From assembly GCA_963513935.1 (NCBI GenBank), contig OY740773.1, forward strand, positions 96,767,291 to 96,831,290: 64,000 nucleotides of DNA, given 5' to 3'. Under the pieces are notes generated by a model. That model made no database searches, had not been told where the DNA came from, and saw only the letters and a list, made by a program, of their open reading frames with translations. Every line of letters begins with the position of its first letter. Within the stretch, counting starts at the first letter, position 1. Of the stretch, positions 1 through 10,990 are shown piece after piece. Both the position numbers and the translations under genes were made by a program. The stretch is from Aphrophora alni. Lineage: Eukaryota; Arthropoda; Insecta; Hemiptera; Aphrophoridae.

Positions 1-219
1 TAGACAACACATTATTACGTTACAGGATAGATAATAAATATGTAAAATTTATTCAAACATATTAAAGTAAATTAGTACAATTTTTCGATTTGATAAAATT
101 CAGCTAATTATTGTATTCGGTGAAAATATATGTATCCTTTTTATATTGAGAAATGCAAAAGCCAAATTTACTTTTATATATAATCTTTGTTAATTCGCAT
201 GTTCATCTTTTTTACTTAA

Positions 220-306
220 TAGAATAAACACAAATTCTCACAAATAGTACGTTTCAACGATAAAGTCGCCATCTTCAGTTATGCACGAGGTACAATAACT
301 AAACTA
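220..306 (-). repeat. Penelope-like terminal-repeat fragment with hammerhead-like core
   Basis: This stretch closely matches 62955..63060 (shared ttctcacaaa, acgtttcaacga and aaagtcgccatc). That second copy lies downstream of a Penelope-like endonuclease relic. On the minus strand, 252..278 reads CTGAAGA, a stem II with GCGA pairing to TCGT, then GAAA. This is the conserved core layout of a hammerhead ribozyme. The fragment stops exactly where the mariner-family element begins at 307. Confidence 0.55.
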
Positions 307-1563
307 CAGGATGATCAGCTTAAGAGACACGGGTCTAATATTGTATTAAAATTAGGTTATACCTCTATGTACAATGATTTACACCATTTCAGCCATTGTT
401 GTACAATATTTTGTGTTGGCTAGCCTGGATCAGCTGATTTTAATTAATTACTTCAGCTTGTTATTGTTGTTATTTAATTTTTTGTCTTATTAATTGAATA
501 GTGCTTACTGCCGTACAAGAGAGGGAGTTTATTCTCGAAAACATTAATAAATATGGTTCTTACAAATAGTGCAGAGAAGCATTTCTTGATAAATTTGTAA
601 AGAAGCTCCAGTGAAAATTTTCATTCAGAAACTTATTAGGAAGACAAAATTATGAAGGGATCAAATATGTTTTAACATAAATAAGTTACAAGACATTGAA
701 GTTGTTATTCTCGTAAGTCTTTCGAAAATTAAGTAGTGAAACTAATGTTTCCTACGGTTCAGCCCACACTGCTGTAAAGAAAGTTCTTTAATTCTACCCT
801 TGCAAAATGGATGGTTATTCATGAACTAACTCCTATTGATTATGGAAAAAATCCATACTGTGTTTGCTTTTAAAAACTAATAAGAAATAATACTGAAATT
901 GTAAACAGAGTTTTCGTTACTGATGTGGTGTGATTTCACTTAAGTGGAGTACATAAATAGTCAAAACTACCATACTTGGAGTAATCGAAACCCTTACAGC
1001 TTCATTGAATCTCCTTTACAACCACAAAAAGTTGACTTATGGTGAGTTATATCAAGAAAATTAATTATTGGTTCACTTTTCTTTGATACCACTGTGAATA
1101 CCGAGGCGTATCAAGAAATTATTCAACAATTCATTAGTCTGGTGGAAGAAGATGAGCGCTAATGGTTGTAGCAAGGCGGTGCAACTTGTCATACCATGAA
1201 TATGTTGCATGAATTTTTTAATGAAAGAATTATTTCCAAAATACTTTGGGTACTGAGATCTCCTGATCTGTCTAGTTTAGATTTCTCCTTATGTGGAGTT
1301 ATTTGAAAAATCAAGTATTCAAGAATAATCAAACTTTATTTAAGCACTTTAAAATAAATATCACACTTAAGTGAGGTAACTTTAAGAAAAGTTTCCAGAA
1401 GCATAGTTAAGTGTGTTGATAAGTGTATGAATAATGAGCATCACAATGAACATTTATTATAAGTTTTGACGATGAACAAAATAAAATAAAAATCTTCAGG
1501 GAAATCTTTACTTTATATCCAATACCTTTTATTACCCGGACCTCTTTTAAGCTGATCGCCGTG
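307..1563 (+). mobile_element. Decayed full-length mariner-family DNA transposon
   Basis: Terminal inverted repeats are visible. The left end (309..340) contains GATCAGCTTAAGAGACACGG; the reversed right end (1530..1560) contains GATCAGCTTAAAAGAGGTCC. The left end follows a TA, the usual target site. The interior encodes a broken transposase of the IS630-Tc1-mariner class. Near 500..600 there is an N-terminal remnant with FILENINKYGSYK and REAFLDKFVKKLQ. At about 976..1045 there is QNYHTWSNRNPYSFIESPL then QPQKVDLW. Remnants of the QDGA..HTA and SPDLS...FS.WG catalytic blocks follow near 1165..1300. Stops and frameshifts occur throughout, so it is dead. Length of about 1.26 kb fits the class. 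Confidence 0.82.
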
Positions 1564-1612
1564 TGCAACTCGTGTATCACTGAAGGTGGTGACTTTGTCC
1601 TCGATTAAAGAA
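1564..1612 (+). repeat. Inverted Penelope-like fragment right of the mariner element
   Basis: Reads ACTCGTGTATCACTGAAGG then TGGTGACTTTGTC. This resembles the reverse of the fragment at 220..306 (CTGAAGATGGCGACTTTATC), in opposite orientation. The GAAA part of the core is not preserved. Confidence 0.4.
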
Positions 1613-3999
1613 TCTTATGAAGTCGTGTTCCTTGAGAATTATGATCTACCTCTTCCTTCAAGACTCAAGTCTTGTCCTTTATAAAGCTATGCTCCACTCA
1701 GTTAGTATTCACTTATTAACCTCCCACATACCATAACGTTCGGCTGCATTAAACACCCTCCTAAACTTGAATTCTTTGATTGGGAAGGAACTGAGTTCAC
1801 CATTTAACATAACCCCCGATTTTCATGAAAAGAGTCCACAACGAAATCCGTCTACCTGCACTCCGAAAACTCGAATTCATGTACATTACCAATAGATCTC
1901 CAAAAAACAAGAAAGTTAATTTTAAAGATGTCCTAGTGTAATCCCCACCTAGTATTAGTAGGATCAACTGGTCTATTTTATACTCTGAGTTTAATGACAA
2001 TGTGTCTATGATCCGACATAGACGGCTCACTCGACGTTACTTTAAACTGTGTCTATCCCATTAGTTCGAAGGTTAAAATATAAAACTTCCCTTCAAGCCA
2101 TTGTAACAATAGTAGGTGTATTTCCTTTATAATGAAGCCTAACATTGCGTTATCTAATAATTGATATGTATTAGACTTTTAATAGTCAAAATAAGCTTTT
2201 ATATTCCCTCGAAGTCAGTCTTTAATTACATAATTACAACGGAATAGTAATAAAATAAACAATTACGTTCAGTTTAATAGGACTCACAAAACTCGCAGCT
2301 TTACATAAAACTACATTAAAATACAGCCTATCATTTTAAACGGTATTATGCAATTTATTTTATTCTACCTCTGTTAAAGAAAGTATTTCTTTATACAAAA
2401 TTGTGCTAAGCTTTTATTTTACACTTCTCAAAGGTAAAGTACGTCTTTTCATTTTTAAGAGGGATTTTAAATGGCTCCTAATCCAAAAATCCTTTACACG
2501 AGGTAGAATCAAACTATGTCTTCTTTCCATTTTTCTTTTAATAATAACCAACGTAAATATTTGAAGTATAATTCTATGTAGATTCTCTTGTTATAATTAC
2601 CTTAGAAAGATCTAGGATCAGATCTTATAGTATTATGATGTATGAAAAGTCCTGTTTGAAAAGTAAATGGATAATGTTTACACTCCACTGGAAATATAAT
2701 TTACAAATAATACAATTTTGAAGCTTATTTTTAAATGTCTTTCTTTTCGCAACCTTTTACCCATTATTTGTAGCTTTGCTTTGCTATATAAACAAACATA
2801 AATTTAAAATACGTGTTATAGTTTATTCACAAACAATTTTTAGTAACTGTAAAAATGAAAATTGTATTTGTCCTTTTTTTACTTTCCCATATATATTTAA
2901 TATTGAGACATTTATGTGACCGCTTAGAAAATCGATGTTAAGTTTCCTCCAAAATATCCATTTTGACTTATACTGAGTTCAAAAATGTATGTACAGCAAA
3001 AAGATTGGATTGATTTTGATCAAACTTGATATGTAGCTGTACTTTGGTTATATCTCAATTTTTTTAGCAACAACTTAAAATTTGATTATTGCTGAAATAT
3101 AAGCAAAACTCGATATGATTTTTCATTATTTCTTCAAAAGATGTAGTCTTTTATGATGCAATCTTTTCTCAAATATAGTCTATAAAAACACACTAAAGTA
3201 TCCGTCACTATCTCTCAGAAAAATGAAGGTTTGATAGTCAACCTCAAAAAATAGTTTCTTGAGACGAAATTTCTCAAAACTGCTCTAACGCTTTTCATCA
3301 ATATTTGGTTAAGTAATAAAATTACTGTAAAATAATTACCAATAAAAGAAAATGAAACTTTACCATTGTCAATAAAAGTTCGATTTCCATTAAATACAGC
3401 TGCAATCAAGATTACGATTTTTCCAATGTTATCAACAAAAATACTAAAAAACCTATTTCGTCATCATCTTTTCAATCATTCCGATTTAGGAGTTATTTCT
3501 AAAAAAGAAGAAGAAAACTTCGTTTAATTGTTATAAAGGACTTAGTTACTCATATTTGGATCTAAGGGTTTCCTTAAAAATATAGTGTGAAAAATTACAA
3601 GTAATAAAAAATTATATTTTCATAAATAATTGGAAAATAAACAAAGATCACCTTCATAATACAATATCTGTGTAATATAACATTTAAGACAATTTTATGT
3701 CACTGAAGGAAAAAATTAATTTCCAATTAAATATATTAACATCTGGACTGTAGGTATAGATTGCAAAAATCGCCGTAATAAACATTTTTAAGCTGCTTAG
3801 GGGTTGTACTTTTATCTCGAGGTAGGCTAAAACAGCTCAAAATCATAATTACAAGATTGGGAAATGTTTTCAAATATCACAAGTTTAACGTGAATAAACT
3901 AATCAAGTAATAAATGAAAGGGCTAACCATGTGCTTAAACTTAACGGCTTAGGTACAGTATGCATATAAATACAGTTATTTTTATGAAGTCGAATTTTT
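1613..3999. other. No gene or clear element seen
   Basis: AT-rich sequence with only short accidental frames on both strands. No inverted ends, pol III boxes or family motifs noticed. Confidence 0.5.
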
Positions 4000-4640
4000 T
4001 TAAGACAAATTTAAATTCTACGGACAGATAGACACAGGCGTGAAATTCAAAGGGTTTTACTATGATTTTACCTACGCAACCTAATTAAAAGAAATCAATG
4101 AAAATGCAATCCATCTTTTAGTGGCTATTTATTTGTTTGTCTCATATCTCACAAAAACTACTTTCAAAACTTATACACTATGCATTTCTCATTTTGTGGC
4201 TAAATTAAATTTGTATTTGTTATACACAAAACTATAATATATAATTTCGTACTGCAAATTAATTTTTTTTTTTCAGATTTGTAGGTCACGCCGTGTTCAA
4301 GTTAGAGATGTGGGAGATGTGATATCTGACACTTTAAATTTACCCTAGCGCCAACATAATCATATTTTCGTCAAATAAACATAGGTATTCGTAATCGGAA
4401 TAAATTCTAGTTTTATTTGACACCCCACACATAATATTTTTCAATAAACTATTGTACCCAGGCCATTTTTTTGTTATTCGTGTATTTTTCTATGTGTATG
4501 ACAAATACAACAAATATAGGATTTATCGTTTTGTCTATGTAGACTGGTCGCGACTTATAAAGACACGCGGTTGAATTACAAGGGTTGTGGGTTTTACCTA
4601 CGGACCCTAATAGGAGATTCGTTATTCAAATCATTACTTC
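4000..4640. repeat. Two diverged copies of a LINE-3'-end-like repeat
   Basis: Blocks at about 4020..4090 and 4535..4625 share a short pattern ending ttttacctacgnaacctaa / ttttacctacggaccctaa. This resembles the GTTAACCACGGACCCTAAG seen in the better preserved RTE-like 3' end near 29440. No coding sequence is attached. Heavily decayed, so the assignment is weak. Confidence 0.3.
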
Positions 4641-4819
4641 CTATATAAAACTACTTTTATTAATTAAAACTGATTATTGTCAGATATAATAAAATATTGA
4701 GTTCACACATCACTAAACTTTGAAAGAAATGTAAAAGCTAGATTTTAAAAACATAATCTCGAGCAGCGATGTGAGAGTGAGGACACAATCTGGCAGAGTT
4801 CTAAAGATGTTTTTGTCTT

Positions 4820-5165
4820 CCGATAGAGGGTATAACATTTACGATGTTATATAAATTTTAATCTAATTTACTAATTTATTTAAACAAAAGCCACACGTTG
4901 GTGAGCCAAATATAACATTTGCAACTCCTTGCTTGCTAATTATTTTAATTTTACCTTTAATTATTTAAGCCACACGTTGGAATGCCAAATATAACATTTA
5001 TCAATGCTATATATTTAATTTGATTAATCTAATTTAATCTTGCCACACGTTGTGCGACCAAATATAACATTTGTCAGTTTGTTATATGTAATTTATTAAG
5101 TTAATATTTAATTTTTTCTACAAGTCACACGTTGGTGCCAAATATAACATTTAAGATGTTAGATT
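4820..5165 (-). repeat. Four imperfect tandem units with a leader-like motif
   Basis: Four units spaced roughly 75 to 100 bp each carry, on the plus strand, a CACACGTTGG motif followed by CCAAATATAACATTT. Flanking AT-rich spacers vary in length. On the minus strand the motif reads AAATGTTATATTTGG..CCAACGTGTGGC, which resembles an LTR-element end running into a tRNA primer-binding site (TGGcgcccAACGTgggGC type). The block 5170..6670, which lies upstream on that strand, could then be a decayed LTR, but no paired LTR or gag/pol was recognised. The repeat structure is certain; the LTR reading is inference. Confidence 0.55.
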
Positions 5166-5169
5166 TACT

Positions 5170-7190
5170 TAATTATTTGCAACACTACTAAAAAAAGAAC
5201 AACTTATGATTATTACTCATAAACAACACCGTTTACCTGGATAAAACAATCTCTTTCTTTTAATTTTTTAAAAGAACAAAATTACTATAGCAATAAACAT
5301 ATACATGAAAGTTATACTTACTTATCTAGAAAAACCATTTACTCTCCATTCATTCCTTAAGACTAATTTATTTATCATATACAATTTTAAAATTACAAAA
5401 TTTACTTTGTTTTAACTCTTGTTAAAATCTTCAAATTATCAGTTCTTTTTAGTTTATTATATTTCTTTACAAATTTATTTAATACTTTAAATTATCATTA
5501 ACATTGATCATCTTTTTATTTAATCTCGGCTAGCTCAGTTCTTTACAATTTATTTAAAAAAAAAAAAAACAACAGAATCCTAATCTCGGGTCTTGGGTTT
5601 TTTGAATGGCTCAATCGAAAGTGAAATCAATTCTAAGTGAATTTAATAATAATTAACAATTATTTGGTCTTGTACTTATCAAATCTGCTGGTCCTTCTTG
5701 CTCGGTCGGTTAGCACTTTACACTACACATGACTTTAATTTACTTTTTTATTCAAACCAAAAAAAACAAAACACCACACTGCTTAACACTTTTCGTTGGT
5801 AATTAATCTGTCTCTCCTTCCCTGATGCGGTTCCAAAATCTGTATCTCCTTCCTTGTAGTCGTTCCAAAATTACAGCGCCTGTTCTACGATGATTGGTGT
5901 CCTTTACCTCTGGTGAATTTAAACTCCTTTTGATGATCTGTCTTTTTATTAAGATCTCCACAAACTCCAAATCTAGCTTCCTATTCTAATTTAAACTTCC
6001 TTTACTTCGATTTTACTTTAATTTTAAACTTATTAAAATACTTTTCAATATCAAGAGACTTCTTGTCCCTTACTCGCTGTAAAAAAAACTATTCTTTTGT
6101 ACACAGCGTACTCTTGCTGAGTACGCGACCTTACGTCTTGGCGACTCTGGTAAGACTCCTCTAACAAACTATTTTCTAATATTCCTTCTCTAAAACACTG
6201 TTTTTCGCGCCCTGTTCGCTGATTTGTCGATTTCTACCAACTTTCTCTGCTTACGAACTTTCGCAATTCCTACTGGTTGTTTTTTGAATTCTGCCGTTGT
6301 GTTTTTTAAGTTTGGAGCGTCTCCGATTGGCCGACCTACTTTCTACTTGCGTTTTTCTAAAATACCGTTATGATGCTGCTTTCCCTTGATTTCTCTTTTT
6401 TTTCTAGTAAAAACTCTGCTACCCTAAGAATTCCGTTATGTACACACGTGTTGGCTTCAAGGTTCTTGAAATCTTAGTGCTATTGTAGCCTAGCACGTAC
6501 AAATTTTATTACAGGCGGCATCTGCCGTTTTCTCTTCATTTGTTTCTTAACATGGTTCTATATTTATTCTTTTATTCAAGTTATATTTTAATTAATTTAT
6601 TTTTTAGATTTCATGATTGATGATTTTATTTAGTTTAATTTATTTGATATCATGATATCGTTACAAGGGAATATAACAATATCATCAGAACTCAGGTTGC
6701 ATTTAATTTACAATCTCAAACTGTATTAGTACATTTACATGGACGATGTTTATCATCAATGGAGCAATGTTTGTAAATTAAAATTAGTCTTTTCGCCAAT
6801 TACTCTTTTTTATGTTACTCGTTATAACAAACTAAACCTATTCATCCTTTTTGTTTGATTCCCAATTACATTGTAGTATGGATAGTGCTAATTACATTTC
6901 TCGTTTAACCCATTGAGTGGCAACGTGCATTTGTAAATTTATTATTTATCAAATGTGTGATTTGCGATTTATTTATTTTGTGACATGCATGTTTTTTTGT
7001 TGTTATTCTTTTTCTAAATATGTTTTAATATTACTTTTTCTGTTAAATATTGAAAAGCATTCCAGGAAAATTTCATGGTAGTTAGTTTTTGTATGCATGG
7101 TACAATAAATTACTAAGTATTAAAGAACAGCTAAATTTCAAACACTTAAGAAAATACTATTAATGTTAATTAAAACTAAAAAAGGGTTTT
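5170..7190. other. Unassigned region, possibly a decayed LTR on its minus strand
   Basis: This stretch has fewer A/T runs than its neighbours between 5690 and 6530 but no convincing reading frame. A perfect 8-bp inverted repeat (GCGTACTC ttgct GAGTACGC) sits at 6107..6127, and a GATATCATGATATC palindrome near 6646. No host gene seen. Confidence 0.35.
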
Positions 7191-7453
7191 TTTTCTAAAA
7201 CACTATAAATTACTAAAAATAGGCTGGCACTTTAAGTTAGAACTAAAAGTGAAATGTCCAATTAAATAGATTAGGTAAAGTTTAGGTTATTTCCCTAAGA
7301 TATTAATTTTCCCAAAATTATTTAGCACTTAAAGTGTTATCCTAAGTTAGTCCTGTAGTACACCATAATATTTCAGTATAAAACTTACAAAATCAACACA
7401 TTAGTCATATTTTACTGTTTTTTTTTAAATTTTATTATTTTTTTTATAGAGAT

Positions 7454-7945
7454 TTGACAAAATGCTATTATGCACTCGTCCCAAGGGGACTTATGTGTCG
7501 GACTCTCCGAATGGCCTACCGACTAAAACCTTCCTCTTTCCCAGGCATTATTCCACTCCGGTACCGCTCTCGCATTTCATCAGAGTGGTGCCGGCTTTTG
7601 TCCTGTTTAGGTCTCCTCTTCTGCTATTTTTATGGTTCTAGCCAACCTTCCTCCTTCTTACATCGCAATACAGCCTCGATATACTTTGATATTGCTTCCC
7701 ATTTCTCTCTGGATGTTAACATCATCTGCATAATGGACTCGGTTGTTAAGTCTCCTACCTTGTTCTTGATATCTCTCATCTGTTGAGAAAAACGCTCACA
7801 ATCAAAAAGCGTATGTTTCACGTCATCTCTGGCGTCTCTACACCTTATACAGTTAGCTGATGTAACCTTCCCCATCTTTTCCAGGTACGAGCGAAAGTAT
7901 CTGTGAGATAACATTATGTTTTCATTTAATCGACGACCTCAAGGT
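7454..7945 (-). mobile_element. R1-like non-LTR retrotransposon, 3' end (truncated)
   Basis: The minus strand from about 7940 to 7630 is open and ends in a stop. It encodes the C-terminal tail typical of R1/jockey-group LINEs. RYFRSYLEKMGKVTSANC is followed by a zinc-knuckle pattern (C-x2-C with RDARDDVKHTLFDC), then an MQMMLTSREKWEAISKYIE block. In intact relatives this follows the reverse transcriptase and helps the enzyme bind RNA or target DNA. The reverse transcriptase and endonuclease are absent (5' truncation, usual for LINEs). 7454..7629 has no long frame on that strand and is probably the 3' untranslated part; it contains GGTTTTAGTCGGTAGG in that orientation, as in related elements. 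Confidence 0.75.
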
Positions 7946-9089
7946 TGGAACATTTAATGTTTACCTGAAGATAAGACTGCTGTCTCGAAACACATTTGGA
8001 ACTCATTAAAAACAAGACACACAAGGGAATTTTACCTTAGAACATTTTACCTTTAACGAACATGTTTTGGATATCATAAAATATGAAGTTTAGTTTTTTG
8101 ACGTTACACTTAGATAATCTGCTTATACTGTGTTATATTGTATGATAAAACAAAAATTGTGGAGGATACAAGGGTGTCATGGACAATAAAAAGAGACGAT
8201 TCTGTGAGGGTCGCCCTTGTTAGGTCCTTGGCAGTCTCGTAGGTAAATTAGCATGGATGCTATTACAAACCGATCTGGAAGAAGTACTTGTTATTAATAA
8301 ATAAGAAAGATGTATCATTTTTAATATAATTATGTTTACCTATCGTTTTGTTTTATTATTTCTTTTTAAAATTATTGAAACACAAATAATTATAAAAACT
8401 TTATTGTATGTTAAATTTTAAATAATACACCTGTTTCTTTCTAAACTGTTGATACTTTACCTTCTGTATAATGAGATTTTAATTTAAATGAAGCCGATGC
8501 TTAAGTCTTGAATCACTCCTGCATCATTTGATACTCTTGAGAACTTTGAAGTTCAAGTTCTTCCTTCAAAACTCATTACATGAACTGTTTGTTTATAGCC
8601 AAGAAAATAAACATTCTCACATTTTCAATCTAGTTTCATTTCCAGGCTAAGTTAAAAAGACAAGTGATTGTCGCTTTGCCTACTACTATAAGATTTCTTA
8701 AACTGTACTTTATAAAATGTAATGCAAGGAGTGTTTGACACAAAAATAATATAAGCTGTTGGAACAATAAACAAATTTGTTATGATTTAGTGATAATTGA
8801 TTTAATATGTTTAATAAATGAATTTATAATATTTTAACTGTTGTATTTCATCTAGTAATACTATCCCTTAATCCCTTAATACTTTTTTGTATGTTTTGAG
8901 TATTAATGCCTCATTGTTATTTTTGACAAGTTTTAAAAACACATCTTTCAAACGTTCAAAAACGTACTAATGATGTGAAAAACACACTAATTAATACAAC
9001 TAAGAGTGCGAAACATCTAGTAATTTATTCTTATTAAGTTAATAAATAAAGTACGTTATTCATGAAGGCGAGGCCATTGGGTGATCTTA
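7946..9089. other. No gene seen
   Basis: AT-rich. A slightly G+C-richer patch at 8155..8290 (ggagggtcgc type text) was not identified. Confidence 0.45.
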
Positions 9090-9215
9090 AAATGAGAGGT
9101 CTAAAATTCTTAAATAATTATTTCAAGTGACGAATATATGACGTAGACTAGGAATCGAACTCAGAACCTTCCAACGCCATGCTCTACCAACTGAGCTATC
9201 CTTCGTTGCTTACCA
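9090..9215 (-). mobile_element. tRNA-derived SINE copy
   Basis: Read on the minus strand it has an A box (TAGCTCAGTTGGTAGAGCA) and a B box (GTTCGATTCC), both internal RNA polymerase III promoter elements. A tail follows, ending CACTTGAAATAATTATTTAA. Spacing between the boxes is too short for a real tRNA and no acceptor stem closes. The same tail follows the plus-strand copy at 9318. Confidence 0.8.
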
Positions 9216-9317
9216 ACACTCACTTGATTTTATTTACTGCAGTTGTTTAGTTATTAGATCAACTACCTCGTTAAAATGACATTGAAATTAATCTGTTACT
9301 ATACTGGTAATCGACTA

Positions 9318-9435
9318 AGGATAGTTTAGTTGATAGAGCATTGGGGAGTAAAGCTAAAGGTCCTCGGTTCGATTCCCAATACTGGGTCGTATATTTTTTT
9401 TATTTGAAATAATTATTTAATTAATAATACTGGCG
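9318..9435 (+). mobile_element. tRNA-derived SINE copy, opposite orientation
   Basis: A-box-like ATAGTTTAGTTGATAGAGCA and B-box GGTTCGATTCCC are followed by ACTGGGTCGTATA and the tail ATTTGAAATAATTATTTAA. Same family as 9090..9215, about 100 bp away and inverted. Confidence 0.8.
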
Positions 9436-10309
9436 TGGTAAAAATGTATAAGCATAAGAATCAATAATTAAACTGAAATTCTTGTAGTTTCAACCGTTGT
9501 TCAAAATTTTGGAGAAAAGAACGCTTATGAAATTATGTATGTGGTCACTAATATTAAATTGTTTACTCATTAATTAGGTTTACTGAAAACATAGTAACAA
9601 CATTAATCAATTTCTTTATCAACGTTTTTATTGTAACTTTTAAAAGTTACATTTTCAATTTTCCAAAAGTGTTCTAAATTGAGAAAGTTTGTACTTACTG
9701 ATTGTCGATATACTCCATTGTCTCGTATAAAAGAATGTAAACTATGGTATTTCCATTTTGAATATCTGCTCCCAACCCCTTCAGTCTCTATCTAAACCCT
9801 TAACTCGAGGGAAGCCATCAACTTGTGTCTTCGAGCCGATGGGATTTAGATTCGTAAAACTTTATAGACGCTTGTCATACATTTCCGTCTATCTCTTTAT
9901 TTACATCATTTTTGTCAGGTTGTAATTTGTTTGTTTTTTTTCAAATAAACTAAAGTTTAACAGATTCTATAACGATAGTATAAAATTTAATATAATTATA
10001 TATAACGTTATAAAATCATGATGTACAATTCAAGAAATTTTGATCTCAACTTTGTGACCAACAGAAAATAAATTTTCGACATTCCGGTCACAAAATTTTT
10101 TAAAATGAACTAAAAATTTGCTATAAAGTACTCACATAGAACATTACTTAAATTCATAAATACGAATTAAAACTGTCAAAATGCCGTCCATTTTTAATTG
10201 TTTTTGATCATATCTCGAGTGTTATACAACTCATAACGTACTATAATTAGATAAAATTTGCCTATTGCAATTCTGCATGTAAGATAGCTAACCCACCATT
10301 CTAAGATTT

Positions 10310-10470
10310 TAAAAAAATGCGAAGTTATAGTCTAAAATGTAATATTGACCTCTGACCTTCCAAGAAAATGTGATGTTCATATAGTTATAAGATCCGGCAA
10401 AACACGAGCGTTGCGATCTTCGAGGGCCTCCAAGACCAGAGCACTGACATGAGCGAACATTTACCTAACA
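10310..10470. repeat. Dispersed repeat shared with 35190 and 62815 regions
   Basis: Contains ccaagaaaatgtgatgttc, then a CACGAGCGTTGCGA-type block and ggcctcc. Related sequence occurs near 35225..35310 (ACGAGAGTAGCGAGTGGAGA) and 62815..62905 (ACGAGCGTAGCAAGTAGAAA). Class unknown; no protein visible. Confidence 0.45.
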
Positions 10471-10859
10471 GGATTGCCGGTTTCGACATGTATGACTGCC
10501 ATTATCATCAACAGTCAAATCAGTCCAACATTTAGGGTCGAACAAATTGAGAGCTGAATATTCTAAGACACTTGTCAGACATAGTCTTCTTATGTTTCAG
10601 ACTGACGTCATACTGTCACCAACTTCAGTGATTGAAAAGGTTCATTCAGACATCTACGTTGATTTTTATACTAAGAAAGGAATTACAAGCACTTGGATAG
10701 TAGAATCCTCCAATGACCTCTCGGTCATCATAGCTTTATCAAAAAAAAGTAACAAAATCATATAAAATAAAAACTATATTGCTTCAGGGTCGGATTGGAA
10801 CAAATTTTGGTAAAGAGAAACCTAATAGGAAAGTTGATAGAGAAAGATCAAACCCATGA

Positions 10860-10990
10860 ATACAAGAAAACCACTTTCGTTAACAAGTGAAGAACTTATA
10901 ATATGACATTCATGAACAGACCCTGGATAGCCTAGACCCAGGACTATGTTTGAAACTAAAACTAAAACATAACGACCAAACCCAACAACT
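10860..10990. repeat. Dispersed repeat shared with 15840..15960
   Basis: Both copies have a tcaagtgaa/acaagtgaa start, tatgacattcatgaac or similar, a cctagg/cccagg block, and gaaactaaaactaaaac. Very diverged; class unknown. Confidence 0.35.

Noticed and set aside
4277..4349. Exon-like block after a long T tract and cag, reading CRSRRVQVRDVGDVISDT to a stop
   Set aside because: Only 23 codons, no homologue recognised, no partner exon. A good acceptor alone is common in T-rich DNA.
4820..5165. CRISPR-like array
   Set aside because: Four imperfect units with unequal spacers in animal DNA; no cas genes and degenerate repeats.
7454..7786. 110-codon plus-strand frame
   Set aside because: Antisense shadow of the R1-like LINE tail, which carries the recognisable zinc knuckle on the minus strand.
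9140..9212. tRNA gene on the minus strand
   Set aside because: A and B boxes are present, but the arm lengths are too short, no acceptor stem closes, and a SINE tail shared with another copy follows.
10547..10765. 72-codon plus-strand frame as a gene
   Set aside because: No recognised family, no splice context with the receptor, and it lies amid dispersed repeats.
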